Source: Desulfuromonadales bacterium (GTDB taxonomy: Bacteria > Desulfobacterota > Desulfuromonadia > Desulfuromonadales > Geopsychrobacteraceae). From it: a DNA stretch of 64,000 nucleotides. The stretch is taken from contig JAHYIY010000002.1 of the NCBI GenBank assembly GCA_019429255.1, forward strand, positions 62,001-126,000. The letters are read 5' to 3'. Position 1 is the stretch's first letter. Each line of letters starts with the position of its first letter. Below, in pieces: positions 39,291-49,756 of the stretch. The notes below the pieces were generated by a model. It had not been told where the DNA came from, made no database searches, and saw only the letters and a program-made list of their open reading frames with translations. The position numbers and the translations under genes are program-made.

Positions 39291-40130
39291 TTAGTGTCTT
39301 GGCTGCGACCGTTCAAGCTGGGTAATTGCGTGCTGCATCATGCTGTGGGAATTTTCCGGATCGGACGGGGTCGGATTGACTATCGCTGTCGTCCAGGGAA
39401 TCCTTTGCTCCGGGAAGCTGGCGCGCAGACTGGCGAGTATCCGTTCAAGCAGCTCGCCAGACCTTTCCCTCGGGGTTTCCGGCAACAGAATGGCAAAGCG
39501 CTGACGCTGGTAGCGGCAGAGCAGATCGGATGACCTGATCTGGCTTTTGATCACCCGGGTAACGCGCACCAGGAAGGGTTCCAGGAGCTGCTCATCGTTG
39601 CGCTGGCGTTGGGCCAGCTGCGGTTCAAGTAGCAGCAGACTGACCGGACGTCCGGTCAGTCTGCTGCGTGACAGTTCCTTGCCTAAAAAGGTGTCAAAGT
39701 AGAAGCGGCTGTAAACCTTGTGTTCTGCCGCAATCTGTTCGTTAATACCGCTAATGACTGGTGGTGGACTGAGCAGAGGCGATGCAAGCAGGGACTGCAC
39801 GACTTCAGTGAGGGTGTTTTTGTTGGCCTTGTCATCGACATAGCTGCTTCCCACTGGCAAGCGCAGACGAATAATGGATTTGTCCGTGGTAAAACAGAGC
39901 ACCCGGCAGAATCCTTTGCGCACCAGATCAGCCCAGTGTGGCAACTCTGCGCCGGTGGTTTCCAGTTCACAGCAGATCAGATCGGCCGAGGTGTTTTTGA
40001 CCAGTCGGTTTAACTCCTTCGGGGTGGTACAGAAATAGAGTTGATCGAACAGCTGCAGATCACTGATCCGTTGCGCCAGGCGCTGGCGGCAGTTTTCTTG
40101 TGAAGCAAAAATAATCGTGGATGTTGGCAT
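39291..40130 (-). CDS. Protein with degenerate GGDEF-like C-terminal domain
   Basis: FYFDTFLGKELSRSRLTGRPVSLLLLEP...DLLCRYQRQRFAILLPET: GGDEF fold cues but active loop replaced. Confidence 0.7.
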   Translation of the reverse strand: MPTSTIIFASQENCRQRLAQRISDLQLFDQLYFCTTPKELNRLVKNTSADLICCELETTGAELPHWADLVRKGFCRVLCFTTDKSIIRLRLPVGSSYVDDKANKNTLTEVVQSLLASPLLSPPPVISGINEQIAAEHKVYSRFYFDTFLGKELSRSRLTGRPVSLLLLEPQLAQRQRNDEQLLEPFLVRVTRVIKSQIRSSDLLCRYQRQRFAILLPETPRERSGELLERILASLRASFPEQRIPWTTAIVNPTPSDPENSHSMMQHAITQLERSQPRH

Positions 40131-40151
40131 CGTGAACCCGCTCCGGCAGTC

Positions 40152-41102
40152 TTATAGCCGGCGATCGATGTAGGCGTTACTGCGCAATTCTTTTTCCCAC
40201 TCAATAAGGCGTGCTTCGGACTTTTCCCGTCTGAGGCGTTCTTCGATGCTGCGTCTGGCGCGTTCGAACGCCAGCTCGGTCCCCGAGCGGCGATCGTTTA
40301 TGACAAACAGGTGAAGTTGCTGATTAAGCTCTGTCGGGACACTGACATCGCCTACTTGCAGATTCTGCAGGGCCTGCTGCAGCGCTGGCGCAAGGTCAGT
40401 CAACACCAGCTCCCCCATGATGCCGCCATCAACACTGTCTCCAGCTTCCGCAAGAACCGTATCGAATGACGTGCCGCCAAGCAGTTGCCGCCGGCTTTTG
40501 TTGGCCTGCTCTTCGATGCGAGCATTATCGGCACTACTGCGGTCCGCAGGTAGAGCAAAACTGATGCGGCTGACAAAGACCCGGGTCTGGGTGTCGAATT
40601 GATCAATATGTTCTTCAAAATAGCGACGAACTTCGCTACTGGTGACTTGAGCGCGGTAATTGACTTCCTGCGACATCAGCTTGTAGCGCAAGATCTCGTC
40701 ATGGATTTGTTGGCGATAGGATTCCAGGGTCATCCCTTCAGCGGCGAGGGCTATCTCCAGGGAGGCTGGGTCGAGATTATTACTGGTCATGACATCGTCA
40801 ATGGCGGCGTTAACTTCCTGGTCGCTGACGCGCAGGCCAAGCTCCTTGCTGCGCTGCTGGAGCAGACGATCGTTAATCAACTGCTCAAGAACCTCCTGAC
40901 GCAGTTCCTGCAGCTCCTGGTCGCTCGGGGTGCGAGAAAGATTTTGACGTGACAGCAGTATCTCAATGGCTCGTTCAAGCTGGTAGCTGGTAATGATGTC
41001 GGCGTTTACCACGGCGACAACGTTGGAAATGGTTTGCGCCGCCAGTGGGCCGGCGCTCGCTAACAGCAATATCAGCAGACACCCGAAAATATATTTTTTC
41101 AT
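40152..41102 (-). CDS. SurA-like periplasmic chaperone/peptidylprolyl isomerase
   Basis: Signal peptide; NVVAVVNADIITSYQLERAIEILL...; SurA N-terminal pattern; start MKKYIFG. Confidence 0.82.
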   Translation of the reverse strand: MKKYIFGCLLILLLASAGPLAAQTISNVVAVVNADIITSYQLERAIEILLSRQNLSRTPSDQELQELRQEVLEQLINDRLLQQRSKELGLRVSDQEVNAAIDDVMTSNNLDPASLEIALAAEGMTLESYRQQIHDEILRYKLMSQEVNYRAQVTSSEVRRYFEEHIDQFDTQTRVFVSRISFALPADRSSADNARIEEQANKSRRQLLGGTSFDTVLAEAGDSVDGGIMGELVLTDLAPALQQALQNLQVGDVSVPTELNQQLHLFVINDRRSGTELAFERARRSIEERLRREKSEARLIEWEKELRSNAYIDRRL

Positions 41103-41127
41103 CTTTCTTCCTTTAAAGCCTTCGGGG

Positions 41128-42171
41128 CTAATTCGGGAGGATTTGCTCCCAGTCAATGACGACTTCAGTATTCCGGCGTAAGCCTGTCAGCCATTGCTGC
41201 AGCAGTGCTTCCTCCTCACGATGGTAAAGCAGGTCTCTTATTTCTGCGGCGACAGCTGCGAAAGGGCGCTGTCCGGCGTTACGTTTCCGATCAACCAGCA
41301 GCAGGTGAAAGCCGTACGGACTTTCCACCGGGTCACTAACCTGGCGCAGCGGCAGAGAAAAAATGACCGCATCAAATTCCGGTGGCAGTGCCCCCGCAGA
41401 GAAATAACCCAGCAGACCACCCTCTTCGCTGTCGGGTGAAAGGGAGTGCTGTTTGGCAAGGGTGGCGAAATCTGCGCCATCCTGCAAGTGTTTTTTTATT
41501 TCCAGAGCTTCTTCGCGGCTTGCCAGCAGCATTTGATAAACGTGTACCTCGGCGGGGCGCTGAAAATCTTCGCGGTGGTCGCGATAGTAGGCCTCCATGG
41601 CGGTTTCAGAAATTTCGATGCGCGGACTTACCACCCGCTCTGTTATTTTGCTGACAAGCAGGCGAAAACGTAATGACTCGCGCCACAAATCGGGATTGAT
41701 GTCTGCGTCACGCAGATTCTGTTCGAAGTCCTCACGGCTGTGAGTGCCGCGGATGCCGGCCAGGGCCGCATCGAATTCGTCAGGAGACAGCCGCACATCG
41801 AGGCGAGCGGCCTCAGCAAGAATCAGTTCGCGGTCGATCAGTTGGGTTGCTGTTTGCTGCTGCAGAAGTAACTTTTCCTGCGCAGAAAGGCCATCAATAT
41901 CAGGATAGATCATCAGTAGCTGTCGGTTAAACTGTTCAAGGCTCACATTGCGTGAGCCAACCGTGATAAACGCTGCGGTGGTTGTTGACTGTTGCCGCGT
42001 AGAAGTTGCCGCAGGTTTTTCCTGGCAGGCCAGTAAATTAGCGGCGAGAATTAACAGGATCAGATAGCGGACAATGACGGACAGAGTGGTCCTCCATGGG
42101 GGTGATGTGCTCCCCGAAAGTAGCATGAAAGTGTTCTGAAAATCAGCATTTTTTGTCAATAGCTGCAGCAC
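41128..42171 (-). CDS. PpiC-type peptidylprolyl isomerase lipoprotein
   Basis: LLACQEK lipobox; PAEVHVYQMLLASREEALEIKKHLQDGADFATLAKQHSLSPDSEEGGLLGYFSAGALPPEFDAVIFSL. Confidence 0.9.
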   Translation of the reverse strand: MLQLLTKNADFQNTFMLLSGSTSPPWRTTLSVIVRYLILLILAANLLACQEKPAATSTRQQSTTTAAFITVGSRNVSLEQFNRQLLMIYPDIDGLSAQEKLLLQQQTATQLIDRELILAEAARLDVRLSPDEFDAALAGIRGTHSREDFEQNLRDADINPDLWRESLRFRLLVSKITERVVSPRIEISETAMEAYYRDHREDFQRPAEVHVYQMLLASREEALEIKKHLQDGADFATLAKQHSLSPDSEEGGLLGYFSAGALPPEFDAVIFSLPLRQVSDPVESPYGFHLLLVDRKRNAGQRPFAAVAAEIRDLLYHREEEALLQQWLTGLRRNTEVVIDWEQILPN

Positions 42172-42190
42172 CTGTCCGAAAGCTGTTCCG

Positions 42191-45100
42191 TTAACCGAGT
42201 AATTGTCGCAGTTCCTTGCGCGTCTGGATCAGTAATTCGCCAGGATTATGGCGACCGATCTCAATAGTGAGGCGATAATCGTTGCCGAGTCGAAAGCGGT
42301 CCGCCTGTTCGGTGACCAGCCGGCGAATCTGCCCGGGGGAAACCGGCGTGGTGGCGTGAAACATCAGGCTGAGGCGTCTGCCGTCGTATTCCAGCAGTTC
42401 AATCCACAAGCTTTTAAGCAGGATGCGGATACGCATGGAACCAATCAAGGTTTCGGCAGCAACAGGGAGCTCACCAAAGCGGTCACGCAGTTCGTCGACC
42501 AGATCGAATAGCTGCTCCTCCTCGTCGGCTGCTGCCATGCGCTGGTAGAGCTGCAAACGCTGATTGGGATCGGGCACGTAGGATTCCGGCAGGAAGGCAG
42601 AGAGGCCGAGGCGGATTTCCGGGTCGATGCGCTCCTGGTGTTCGTTGCCGCGTAACCGGTCAATGGTCTCTTCAAGCAGCTCGCTGTACATTTCAAAACC
42701 GATGGCAGCGATTGGTCCTGACTGCTTGCCGCCGAGCAGGTCACCGGCGCCACGCAGTTCAAGATCGTGGCTGGCAATCCGGAAGCCGGCACCAAGTTCG
42801 GTCAATTCCTGCAGAATTCGCAACCGTTCGCGCGCTTCCCGGGTCAAAGCGGCTTCGCCGGGAATCAGCAGATAGGCGTAGGCGCGGCGATCACTGCGGC
42901 CGACCCGGCCGCGCAACTGGTAGAGTTGGGAGAGCCCGAAATGGTCGGCGTGATTGATGATCATGGTGTTGGCACGGGGGATATCAAGGCCGTTTTCGAT
43001 GATGGTTGAGGCCAGCAGCAGATTGGTTTTGCCACTGACAAAATCGAGCATCACCTGTTCCAGTTCTTTCTCCGCCATCTGGCCGTGACCGACAGCAATA
43101 GCCGCTTCGGGAACAATCTGGCGCAACTGCTCAGCCATGGCGTCAATGCTCTGGACGCGATTATGAACAAAATAGACCTGTCCGCCGCGGCGCAACTCGC
43201 GCAGAATCGCCTGGCGGATCAACTCTTCGTCAAAGCGGGTCACATAGGTACGGATGGCGAGGCGATCGACCGGAGCTGTTTCGATGACCGACAGGTCACG
43301 CAGGCCACTCATACTCATGTGCAGGGTACGCGGAATCGGGGTGGCAGTGAGGGTGAGGATGTCGACTTCGGCGCGGAGCTGTTTGAGTTTCTCCTTGTGA
43401 GCGACACCAAAGCGTTGTTCTTCATCGACAATCAGCAAACCGAGGTCTTTGAAACGAACATCGCGCTGGAGCAGGCGATGGGTTCCGATAAGGATATCGA
43501 TCTTGCCGGCCGCCGCGGCTTCGAGGGTGACGCGATTCTCGGCGGTACTGCGGAAGCGTGAGATCATGCCGACGCGGATCGGAAAATCCTCCAGCCGCTG
43601 GCTGAAACTCTGCCAGTGCTGACGGGCCAGCACCGTGGTCGGCACCAGTACCGCCACCTGTTTATTATCCAGAACGGCCTTCACCGCAGCACGCATGGCG
43701 ACCTCGGTTTTGCCGTAGCCGACATCACCACAGATCAGGCGATCCATCGGTTTGGCAGACTGCATGTCCTCCAAGGTCTCATTGATCGCCTGGAGCTGGT
43801 CGCTGGTTTCCTCATGGGGGAAGGTTGCCTCAAATTCGCGAAACAGGTTGTCCGGTGGTGAAAAGGCAAATCCCTGACGCAGTTCGCGTCTGGCGTAGAT
43901 CTCCAGCAGCTGGCGCGCCAGCTCTTCGACCGCAGCGCGTGCCCTGATTTTGGCTTTTTCCCACCCCTGCCCGCCCATCTTGTCAAGCTTCGGGGTGTGC
44001 CCTTCGGCACTGACATACTTCTGGATTTTTTCGATGCGTTCAACCGGCAGATAGAGGGTGTCGCTGCCGGCGTACTGGAGATGGAGATAATCGCCTTCGA
44101 TAGCGCCGGTTTTTAAATGAGTGAGGCCACAGTAGCGAGCAACTCCGTGATCGGTGTGGACGATGTAATCATTTTCCTTGAGTTCAGCGAGGCTGCCCAG
44201 CAGTTGCCGGGCGCGGCGCGCCCCGCTCTGGCGGCGATGGCTGCGGCGACCGAAGATATCCTCTTCACTGATGACGGTGAGCTTGTCATCGGGCAGGCTG
44301 AAGCCGACACTGATAGTGCCGATGCCGAGGCACGTTTGACCGGGCAGCAGACCATTAAGTTGCTGATCGGCTTCAATGTCGAGGTGGATATCATGGCCGG
44401 CAAGGAGTTCCTGCAGGCGTTCGGCCTGGCTGTACTGACGACAGACCAACAGGCTGCGCCAGTTGTCGCGGCGCGTCTGTTGCAGGCGCGCCACCAGCGG
44501 TTCAAGGCCGTCCTGGCCACTGGCAGGTTTGGCCCGCAAGCTGTCGTTACCAAAGCAGTTGAAGAAAAAACGTTGGCGCTGATCTTCCAGTTGCAGCAGA
44601 TGCAGTCGCGATAATTCAACGCGGTCCGTCGTATTGAGTAACTGGCTGACTTCTGCCGGTTCGAGATAGAGAGACTGGCGACTGGCATGGGGCTGTCGTT
44701 CGCTCACCATGCGCTTTTCGCCGTGCCTGATGTCCTGGTTGAACTGATCCGCCTCACGTTCCAGTGCCGGGGGATCGATCAGCACCAGTCGGTGCTGGTC
44801 AAAGTAGGCAGCAAGAGAGTCCAGCTCAGGATAGTTCAAAGGCAGCAGGAAGGCGCGACCAGGTGACAGAATCCCTTCGCGCAACTCGGTCATAATGGCT
44901 TCGCGTTCAGCACGGGGAATGGAAAGCTGATCGCAACGCTCTTTGAGTTTGTGGGCCAGGGTTTCCAGAAAGGGACCGTGAAGGATCATTTCCCGGGCCG
45001 GGATAAGGGTGACCCCCTCCAGGGTAGACTTTTCCGAACGCTGGGTGGTGGGGTCGAAGGGACGGATTTTTTCGACATAATCACCGTAAAAATCGATGCG

Positions 45101-45679
45101 CAGAGGAGTTTTGCCGTCGGCCGGAAAAATATCGACCAGGTCGCCACGCACGGCAAAGGTGCCCCGATCCTCGACCAGGGAAACTGGCTGGTAGCCAAGC
45201 TGCAGCAAGGCGTCGAGCAGGTTCTGGCGCCGATATTCTTCGTTCACCAGCAGGGGTAATACCACCTGGTTGAGAACCTGACGCGGAATAACCCGCTGCA
45301 ACAGTGAGCGGATTGGCAGCACCAGGGCTTTTAAGCGGCTTGCCGCCAGCGCCGCCAGGGTCGCCAGGCGCATGGCCTCAAGTTCCGGATGGGGGGTCAG
45401 GGGATCGTAAGGATTCATCTCCCAATGAGGAAGAACTCCAATCTGCTCGGTGCCGGGATGAAAAAGACACAGATCGTTGGCCAGTTGACGCGCCTGTTCC
45501 TGGGTGGGACAGAGGATGACCGTTAGCCCCTGCTGTTCATTCAGCAGGCGCGCCAGCAACAGGGCTTCAGCGCCCTCCCGTAGACCAACAATATCGATGG
45601 TCTGCGTAGCTCCGCGAATGGCGTCAAGACAGGAGCGCAGGGTAGCGTTACGGATGTGGGTGGTTTCGGTCTGGCTCAT
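42191..45679 (-). CDS. mfd: Transcription-repair coupling factor
   Basis: UvrB-like N-terminus, DRLICGDVGYGKTEVAMRAA, DEEQRFGVAHKEKLK, TATPIPRTLHMS, QLRGRVGRSDRRAYAYLL. Confidence 0.98.
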   Translation of the reverse strand: MSQTETTHIRNATLRSCLDAIRGATQTIDIVGLREGAEALLLARLLNEQQGLTVILCPTQEQARQLANDLCLFHPGTEQIGVLPHWEMNPYDPLTPHPELEAMRLATLAALAASRLKALVLPIRSLLQRVIPRQVLNQVVLPLLVNEEYRRQNLLDALLQLGYQPVSLVEDRGTFAVRGDLVDIFPADGKTPLRIDFYGDYVEKIRPFDPTTQRSEKSTLEGVTLIPAREMILHGPFLETLAHKLKERCDQLSIPRAEREAIMTELREGILSPGRAFLLPLNYPELDSLAAYFDQHRLVLIDPPALEREADQFNQDIRHGEKRMVSERQPHASRQSLYLEPAEVSQLLNTTDRVELSRLHLLQLEDQRQRFFFNCFGNDSLRAKPASGQDGLEPLVARLQQTRRDNWRSLLVCRQYSQAERLQELLAGHDIHLDIEADQQLNGLLPGQTCLGIGTISVGFSLPDDKLTVISEEDIFGRRSHRRQSGARRARQLLGSLAELKENDYIVHTDHGVARYCGLTHLKTGAIEGDYLHLQYAGSDTLYLPVERIEKIQKYVSAEGHTPKLDKMGGQGWEKAKIRARAAVEELARQLLEIYARRELRQGFAFSPPDNLFREFEATFPHEETSDQLQAINETLEDMQSAKPMDRLICGDVGYGKTEVAMRAAVKAVLDNKQVAVLVPTTVLARQHWQSFSQRLEDFPIRVGMISRFRSTAENRVTLEAAAAGKIDILIGTHRLLQRDVRFKDLGLLIVDEEQRFGVAHKEKLKQLRAEVDILTLTATPIPRTLHMSMSGLRDLSVIETAPVDRLAIRTYVTRFDEELIRQAILRELRRGGQVYFVHNRVQSIDAMAEQLRQIVPEAAIAVGHGQMAEKELEQVMLDFVSGKTNLLLASTIIENGLDIPRANTMIINHADHFGLSQLYQLRGRVGRSDRRAYAYLLIPGEAALTREARERLRILQELTELGAGFRIASHDLELRGAGDLLGGKQSGPIAAIGFEMYSELLEETIDRLRGNEHQERIDPEIRLGLSAFLPESYVPDPNQRLQLYQRMAAADEEEQLFDLVDELRDRFGELPVAAETLIGSMRIRILLKSLWIELLEYDGRRLSLMFHATTPVSPGQIRRLVTEQADRFRLGNDYRLTIEIGRHNPGELLIQTRKELRQLLG

Positions 45680-45704
45680 GGGCTTGTCGTTTTCACAAAA
45701 GGAA

Positions 45705-45727
45705 CGGGCGTGTCAATGACACGCCCG
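45705..45727 (-). terminator. Hairpin after nadA (minus-strand transcript)
   Basis: CGGGCGTGTC-AAT-GACACGCCCG 10-bp perfect stem in the nadA-mfd intergenic gap. Confidence 0.6.
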
Positions 45728-45759
45728 ACAGGCTGAACGTTCCGGTCACATTGATCAAA

Positions 45760-46677
45760 TCAGTCGCGTGGGACTGCCAGCATTCTTTCCAGGGCTGTCA
45801 ACGCCCGTAAGCGCACCGGCTCAGGTACGGTAATGCGCGGCTCCAGGGTCTCCAGACTTTTAAGGATATCGTCCAGGCTGGTCAGTTTCATGTTAGGACA
45901 GATCAGCCCGCGGCTGGGAATGATAAATGTTTTGTCCGGGTTCTCCTTGCGTAAGCGCCAGAGTATCCCTTCTTCAGTGCCGACAATGAAGGTGGTTGCC
46001 GGATTGCTGCGGGCGAATTCGTACATGCCGCTGGTTGAACAGATATGATCGGCCAAATCGAGAATTTCCGGTCGGCATTCCGGGTGAGCCATAAATAGAG
46101 CACCAGGGTTGTCGGCTTTGGCTTTAACGATTTCTTCAGTTTTCAGCCGATCATGGGTCGGACAATAACCTTCCCAGAAGATGTAGTCTTTTTCCGGCAC
46201 CCGGCGGGCAATATAGCGGCCGAGGTTGCGATCGGGCACCATCAGCAGTTTTTTCGCCGGCAGCGAGCGGGCAACGCTGATGGCGTTGGAGCTGGTACAG
46301 CAGATGTCGCTCTCGGCTTTAACCGCAGCGCTGGAGTTGACGTAGGTAACCACCGTAGCATCGGGGTGCTGCGCTTTAAGTTCTTTGAGCCCTTCGGCGG
46401 TGACCATGTCGGCCATCGGACAGCCGGAATCGAGGCGCGGCAACAGTACGGTTTTATCCGGCGCTAGAATTGCAGCACTCTCGGCCATAAAATGGACGCC
46501 GCAGAAGACAATTACTTCACAGTCGGTTTTGGCGGCTTCCATCGACAAGGCGAGGGAATCGCCGGTGATTTCTGCCACCGCCTGGACTTCGTCACGTTGA
46601 TAGTTGTGGGCGATCAGCAGGGCGTTGCGCTCACGCGCCAACTGGCGGATCTGTTGTTGTATAGCCTCTTGATTCAT
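45760..46677 (-). CDS. nadA: Quinolinate synthase
   Basis: [56 protein letters not shown]. Confidence 0.97.
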   Translation of the reverse strand: MNQEAIQQQIRQLARERNALLIAHNYQRDEVQAVAEITGDSLALSMEAAKTDCEVIVFCGVHFMAESAAILAPDKTVLLPRLDSGCPMADMVTAEGLKELKAQHPDATVVTYVNSSAAVKAESDICCTSSNAISVARSLPAKKLLMVPDRNLGRYIARRVPEKDYIFWEGYCPTHDRLKTEEIVKAKADNPGALFMAHPECRPEILDLADHICSTSGMYEFARSNPATTFIVGTEEGILWRLRKENPDKTFIIPSRGLICPNMKLTSLDDILKSLETLEPRITVPEPVRLRALTALERMLAVPRD

Positions 46678-46913
46678 TGCCTTTTTACCTTTTGTGAAGG
46701 GTCGTAAAATGAGCCAAATAATAGATCAAACCCCCTGATATGTCAATTGTTTCACCTTTTTGTTGGGCGCTTGACAGGTGGAGCGCAAGGGGATATTCTC
46801 GCCCCAGTGCAGCGAAGACAAGTGCTGACATGGGTGTCTTTCCCTGTGATAACAGTACCCTGCTCCGTTCTCATGGCGATCCATGACGGCGTAACGACGA
46901 AAGGTCGATAGAT

Positions 46914-47285
46914 ATGTTCGGAATCGGGATGACGGAAATGATTCTTATCGCCGCTCTGGCGCTGGTGATCCTGGGTCCGAAAAAGCTCCCTGACCTAGCG
47001 CGCTCCCTCGGCAAGGGGTTCGCCGAATTTAAACGCGCGACCAATGAGCTCAAGAGTGCCATGGACTTGGAAACCGAGAAGGAAGAAGAGCGTTACAAGG
47101 CCGAGTTAAGGGAAAAATATAAGGGAAAAGCGGCCAGACTGCAGGCCGAAAAAGCAGCAGAAGTAGTCGCTGCAGAGGAAGAGGTAAAAGCGGACGGAAT
47201 GTCTCCCGAAACACTTCCGGGGATGGATATGGCCGACAAGCAGCAGACGGATAGGGAAGATAAGGAGAACGCGCCTCATGCCTGA
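46914..47285 (+). CDS. Sec-independent translocase TatA/TatB
   Basis: [42 protein letters not shown]; upstream of tatC. Confidence 0.92.
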   Translation: MFGIGMTEMILIAALALVILGPKKLPDLARSLGKGFAEFKRATNELKSAMDLETEKEEERYKAELREKYKGKAARLQAEKAAEVVAAEEEVKADGMSPETLPGMDMADKQQTDREDKENAPHA

Positions 47286-48045
47286 GGGAATGGCCATTAC
47301 TGATCATCTGTCAGAGCTGAGAAAGCGCCTGGTGTATGCTGCGATTTCCTGGCTGGTGGCATTTCTCGGTTGTTACGCATTTGGGGAGCGGATTTTCGAA
47401 GAGATTGCCCAGCCGGTACGCGCCGCCCTGCCGGAAGGGAGTTCGCTGGTGTTCATCAGCGCGACGGAACCCTTTTTCACTATTCTCAAGGTGTCCGCTT
47501 TGGCCGGACTGGTGGTGGCCTTCCCGGTCATTATCTGGCAGGTATGGATGTTTGTTGCGCCGGGACTCTACGGCCACGAAAAGCGTTTTGCTATCCCTTT
47601 TGTGATGATCAGCTCGTTGTGCTTCGGTACCGGCACCTATTTCGGTTTTTTCCTGGTGTTCCCGATGATCTTTTCCTTCCTGGTCAATTACGGTACTGCC
47701 GTCAGTGGCGTCGAGGCAATGCTCTCGATGGGAGCCTATCTGACCCTGGCAACACGTCTGCTGATCGCTTTTGGACTGGTGTTTGAGTTGCCCATTGTTA
47801 TTTTCTTTCTGGCGCGTATGGGGATCGTCGACCATATCTGGCTGGCAAAAAACCGTAAATATGCACTCCTGGTGGCGTTTATTGTTGGTGCCACCCTGAC
47901 CCCTCCCGATCTGATTTCCCAGGTTTCCATCGCTGTTCCCTTTGTTATTCTGTACGAGGTCGGGATTCTCGTTGCCCGGCTGTTCGGTAAGAAAAAAGAG
48001 GTCGATGAAGCGCTCGATGATGAAGTGGCAGCGGAATCTGATTAG
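47278..48045 (+). CDS. tatC: Sec-independent translocase TatC
   Basis: [15 protein letters not shown]; six-TM pattern; [11 protein letters not shown]. Confidence 0.96.
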   Translation: MPEGMAITDHLSELRKRLVYAAISWLVAFLGCYAFGERIFEEIAQPVRAALPEGSSLVFISATEPFFTILKVSALAGLVVAFPVIIWQVWMFVAPGLYGHEKRFAIPFVMISSLCFGTGTYFGFFLVFPMIFSFLVNYGTAVSGVEAMLSMGAYLTLATRLLIAFGLVFELPIVIFFLARMGIVDHIWLAKNRKYALLVAFIVGATLTPPDLISQVSIAVPFVILYEVGILVARLFGKKKEVDEALDDEVAAESD

Positions 48046-48277
48046 TTCCGTCATCATAAAAGTCAATTTTCCACCAAGACTCCAAGTACTCCAAGAAAAG
48101 CTGAAACTTGAGTTGTTAAAGGCAAAAGACTTCATTTTATTAAATCAGAATTGCCTCTTTTGACGCTCTTGGTGTCTGGTGATTTTCGCATAATCTGTTC
48201 AAGTCAGTCATCATCTTTCCAAGGACACTCAGGCTGGTAGCGATGTTCATTAATCTGTTACAGGTGGATAATCCGCA

Positions 48278-49756
48278 ATGCGTCTGACCATCAAAATCAC
48301 CCTGGCGATTCTGCTTGGTGTTGTGCTGATCTTTTCCGTTTACAGCTACCTGTCGATCCAGCGCGAACGTGAACAGCTCAAGCGTAACCTCAGTCGCGAA
48401 GCCCGTCATATTGGTGAAAGTTTGCGTGTTATCGTGACCGAGCTGTGGCAACAGCGCGGCGAGGACGAGGCTCTGGGTTTTCTGCTGCGCGCCAATCAGG
48501 GGTATTCCGAAACTCTGGTACGCTGGGTCTGGATCAGGGAGAATAGCCCCCTGTCTCATCAGCCCCGTGTTCCCCTTGCCCACCTTGATCGTCTGCGTTT
48601 TGAGGAAACTGTGACCCTGATGGCGGCCTCGGATGAAGGGTACGATTTTCTCTTAACCTATCTGCCGGTACTTATTCCTGGGGAGGATATGGGAGCCATC
48701 GAATTGACGGAATCGATGGAAGAAATGCACGACTACATCCAGGAGAGTTTACGCCGCTCGGCAATTGTGGTGGCGGCCCTGGTAGTATCGGGTCTGTTGT
48801 TGATGACCGTGCTTGGCAGTATCTGGGTTGGCAGACCGATGCGCAAGTTGCGCGCCCAGGCTGAGCGCATTGGCACGGGGGATTTTACTACCAGCGTCAA
48901 TCTTTCCGGCAGTGATGAACTGGCCGAGTTGTCTAGTACCATTGAGCGGATGCGCGGGCAACTGGCCCAGGCGCGTGATGCCGAACAGGCAGCCCAAGCG
49001 GCAAAATTTGAGGCGCTGGAAAAATTACGCCACACCGAACGGCTGGCGACCCTTGGTCAATTGTCAGCGGGGATGGCCCATGAACTGGGAACCCCCCTTA
49101 ACGTCATTGCCGGCCGCGCCAAGCTGATTGCCCGTGAAGGGTTGCCGGCCGAGGATATTACCCGCTCGGCAAATATTATCCATGAGCAGGCACAGCGGAT
49201 GACGGGCATTATGCGTCAGTTGCTGAGTTTTGCCCGGCGCGGCGAAGCACGTAAACAGCCCGTTGATATCAACCTGGTGATACATGCCGTGCTGCCATTA
49301 CTCGAACCGACTCTCAATAAACAGCAGGTCGAATTCTGTGTCGAAGATACCCCGTCGGAACTGTTGGTATACGCCGATGCAGCACAATTGCAGCAAGTGT
49401 TGCTGAACTTGATTCTCAACGGTATCCACGCCATGCCTGCAGGGGGCAAGATCACCTTGTCGTGTTTTGCTGCTACGACTGTCACTGTCCCCGACAGTGT
49501 CGCAAACCCTGATCAATCATGGGCCTGCCTGCAGGTCACCGATGAAGGGAGCGGCATCGATCCCGAGGTTCAACAGCGCATGTTCGACCCCTTCTTTACT
49601 ACCAAGGATGTGGGTGAGGGTACCGGGCTGGGATTGTCGATTGCTTACGGTATCATCCAGGAACATGGTGGCTGGATCGCAGTTGACAGTGTTCCAGGTA
49701 ACGGAAGCAGTTTCCGTGTTTATCTGCCACTGGCCTGCCGGGGCGGAGCGGCATGA
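48278..49756 (+). CDS. Sensor histidine kinase (HAMP, NtrB-like)
   Basis: LATLGQLSAGMAHELGTPLNVIAGRAKLI; EGTGLGLSIAYGIIQEHGGWI. Confidence 0.92.
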   Translation: MRLTIKITLAILLGVVLIFSVYSYLSIQREREQLKRNLSREARHIGESLRVIVTELWQQRGEDEALGFLLRANQGYSETLVRWVWIRENSPLSHQPRVPLAHLDRLRFEETVTLMAASDEGYDFLLTYLPVLIPGEDMGAIELTESMEEMHDYIQESLRRSAIVVAALVVSGLLLMTVLGSIWVGRPMRKLRAQAERIGTGDFTTSVNLSGSDELAELSSTIERMRGQLAQARDAEQAAQAAKFEALEKLRHTERLATLGQLSAGMAHELGTPLNVIAGRAKLIAREGLPAEDITRSANIIHEQAQRMTGIMRQLLSFARRGEARKQPVDINLVIHAVLPLLEPTLNKQQVEFCVEDTPSELLVYADAAQLQQVLLNLILNGIHAMPAGGKITLSCFAATTVTVPDSVANPDQSWACLQVTDEGSGIDPEVQQRMFDPFFTTKDVGEGTGLGLSIAYGIIQEHGGWIAVDSVPGNGSSFRVYLPLACRGGAA

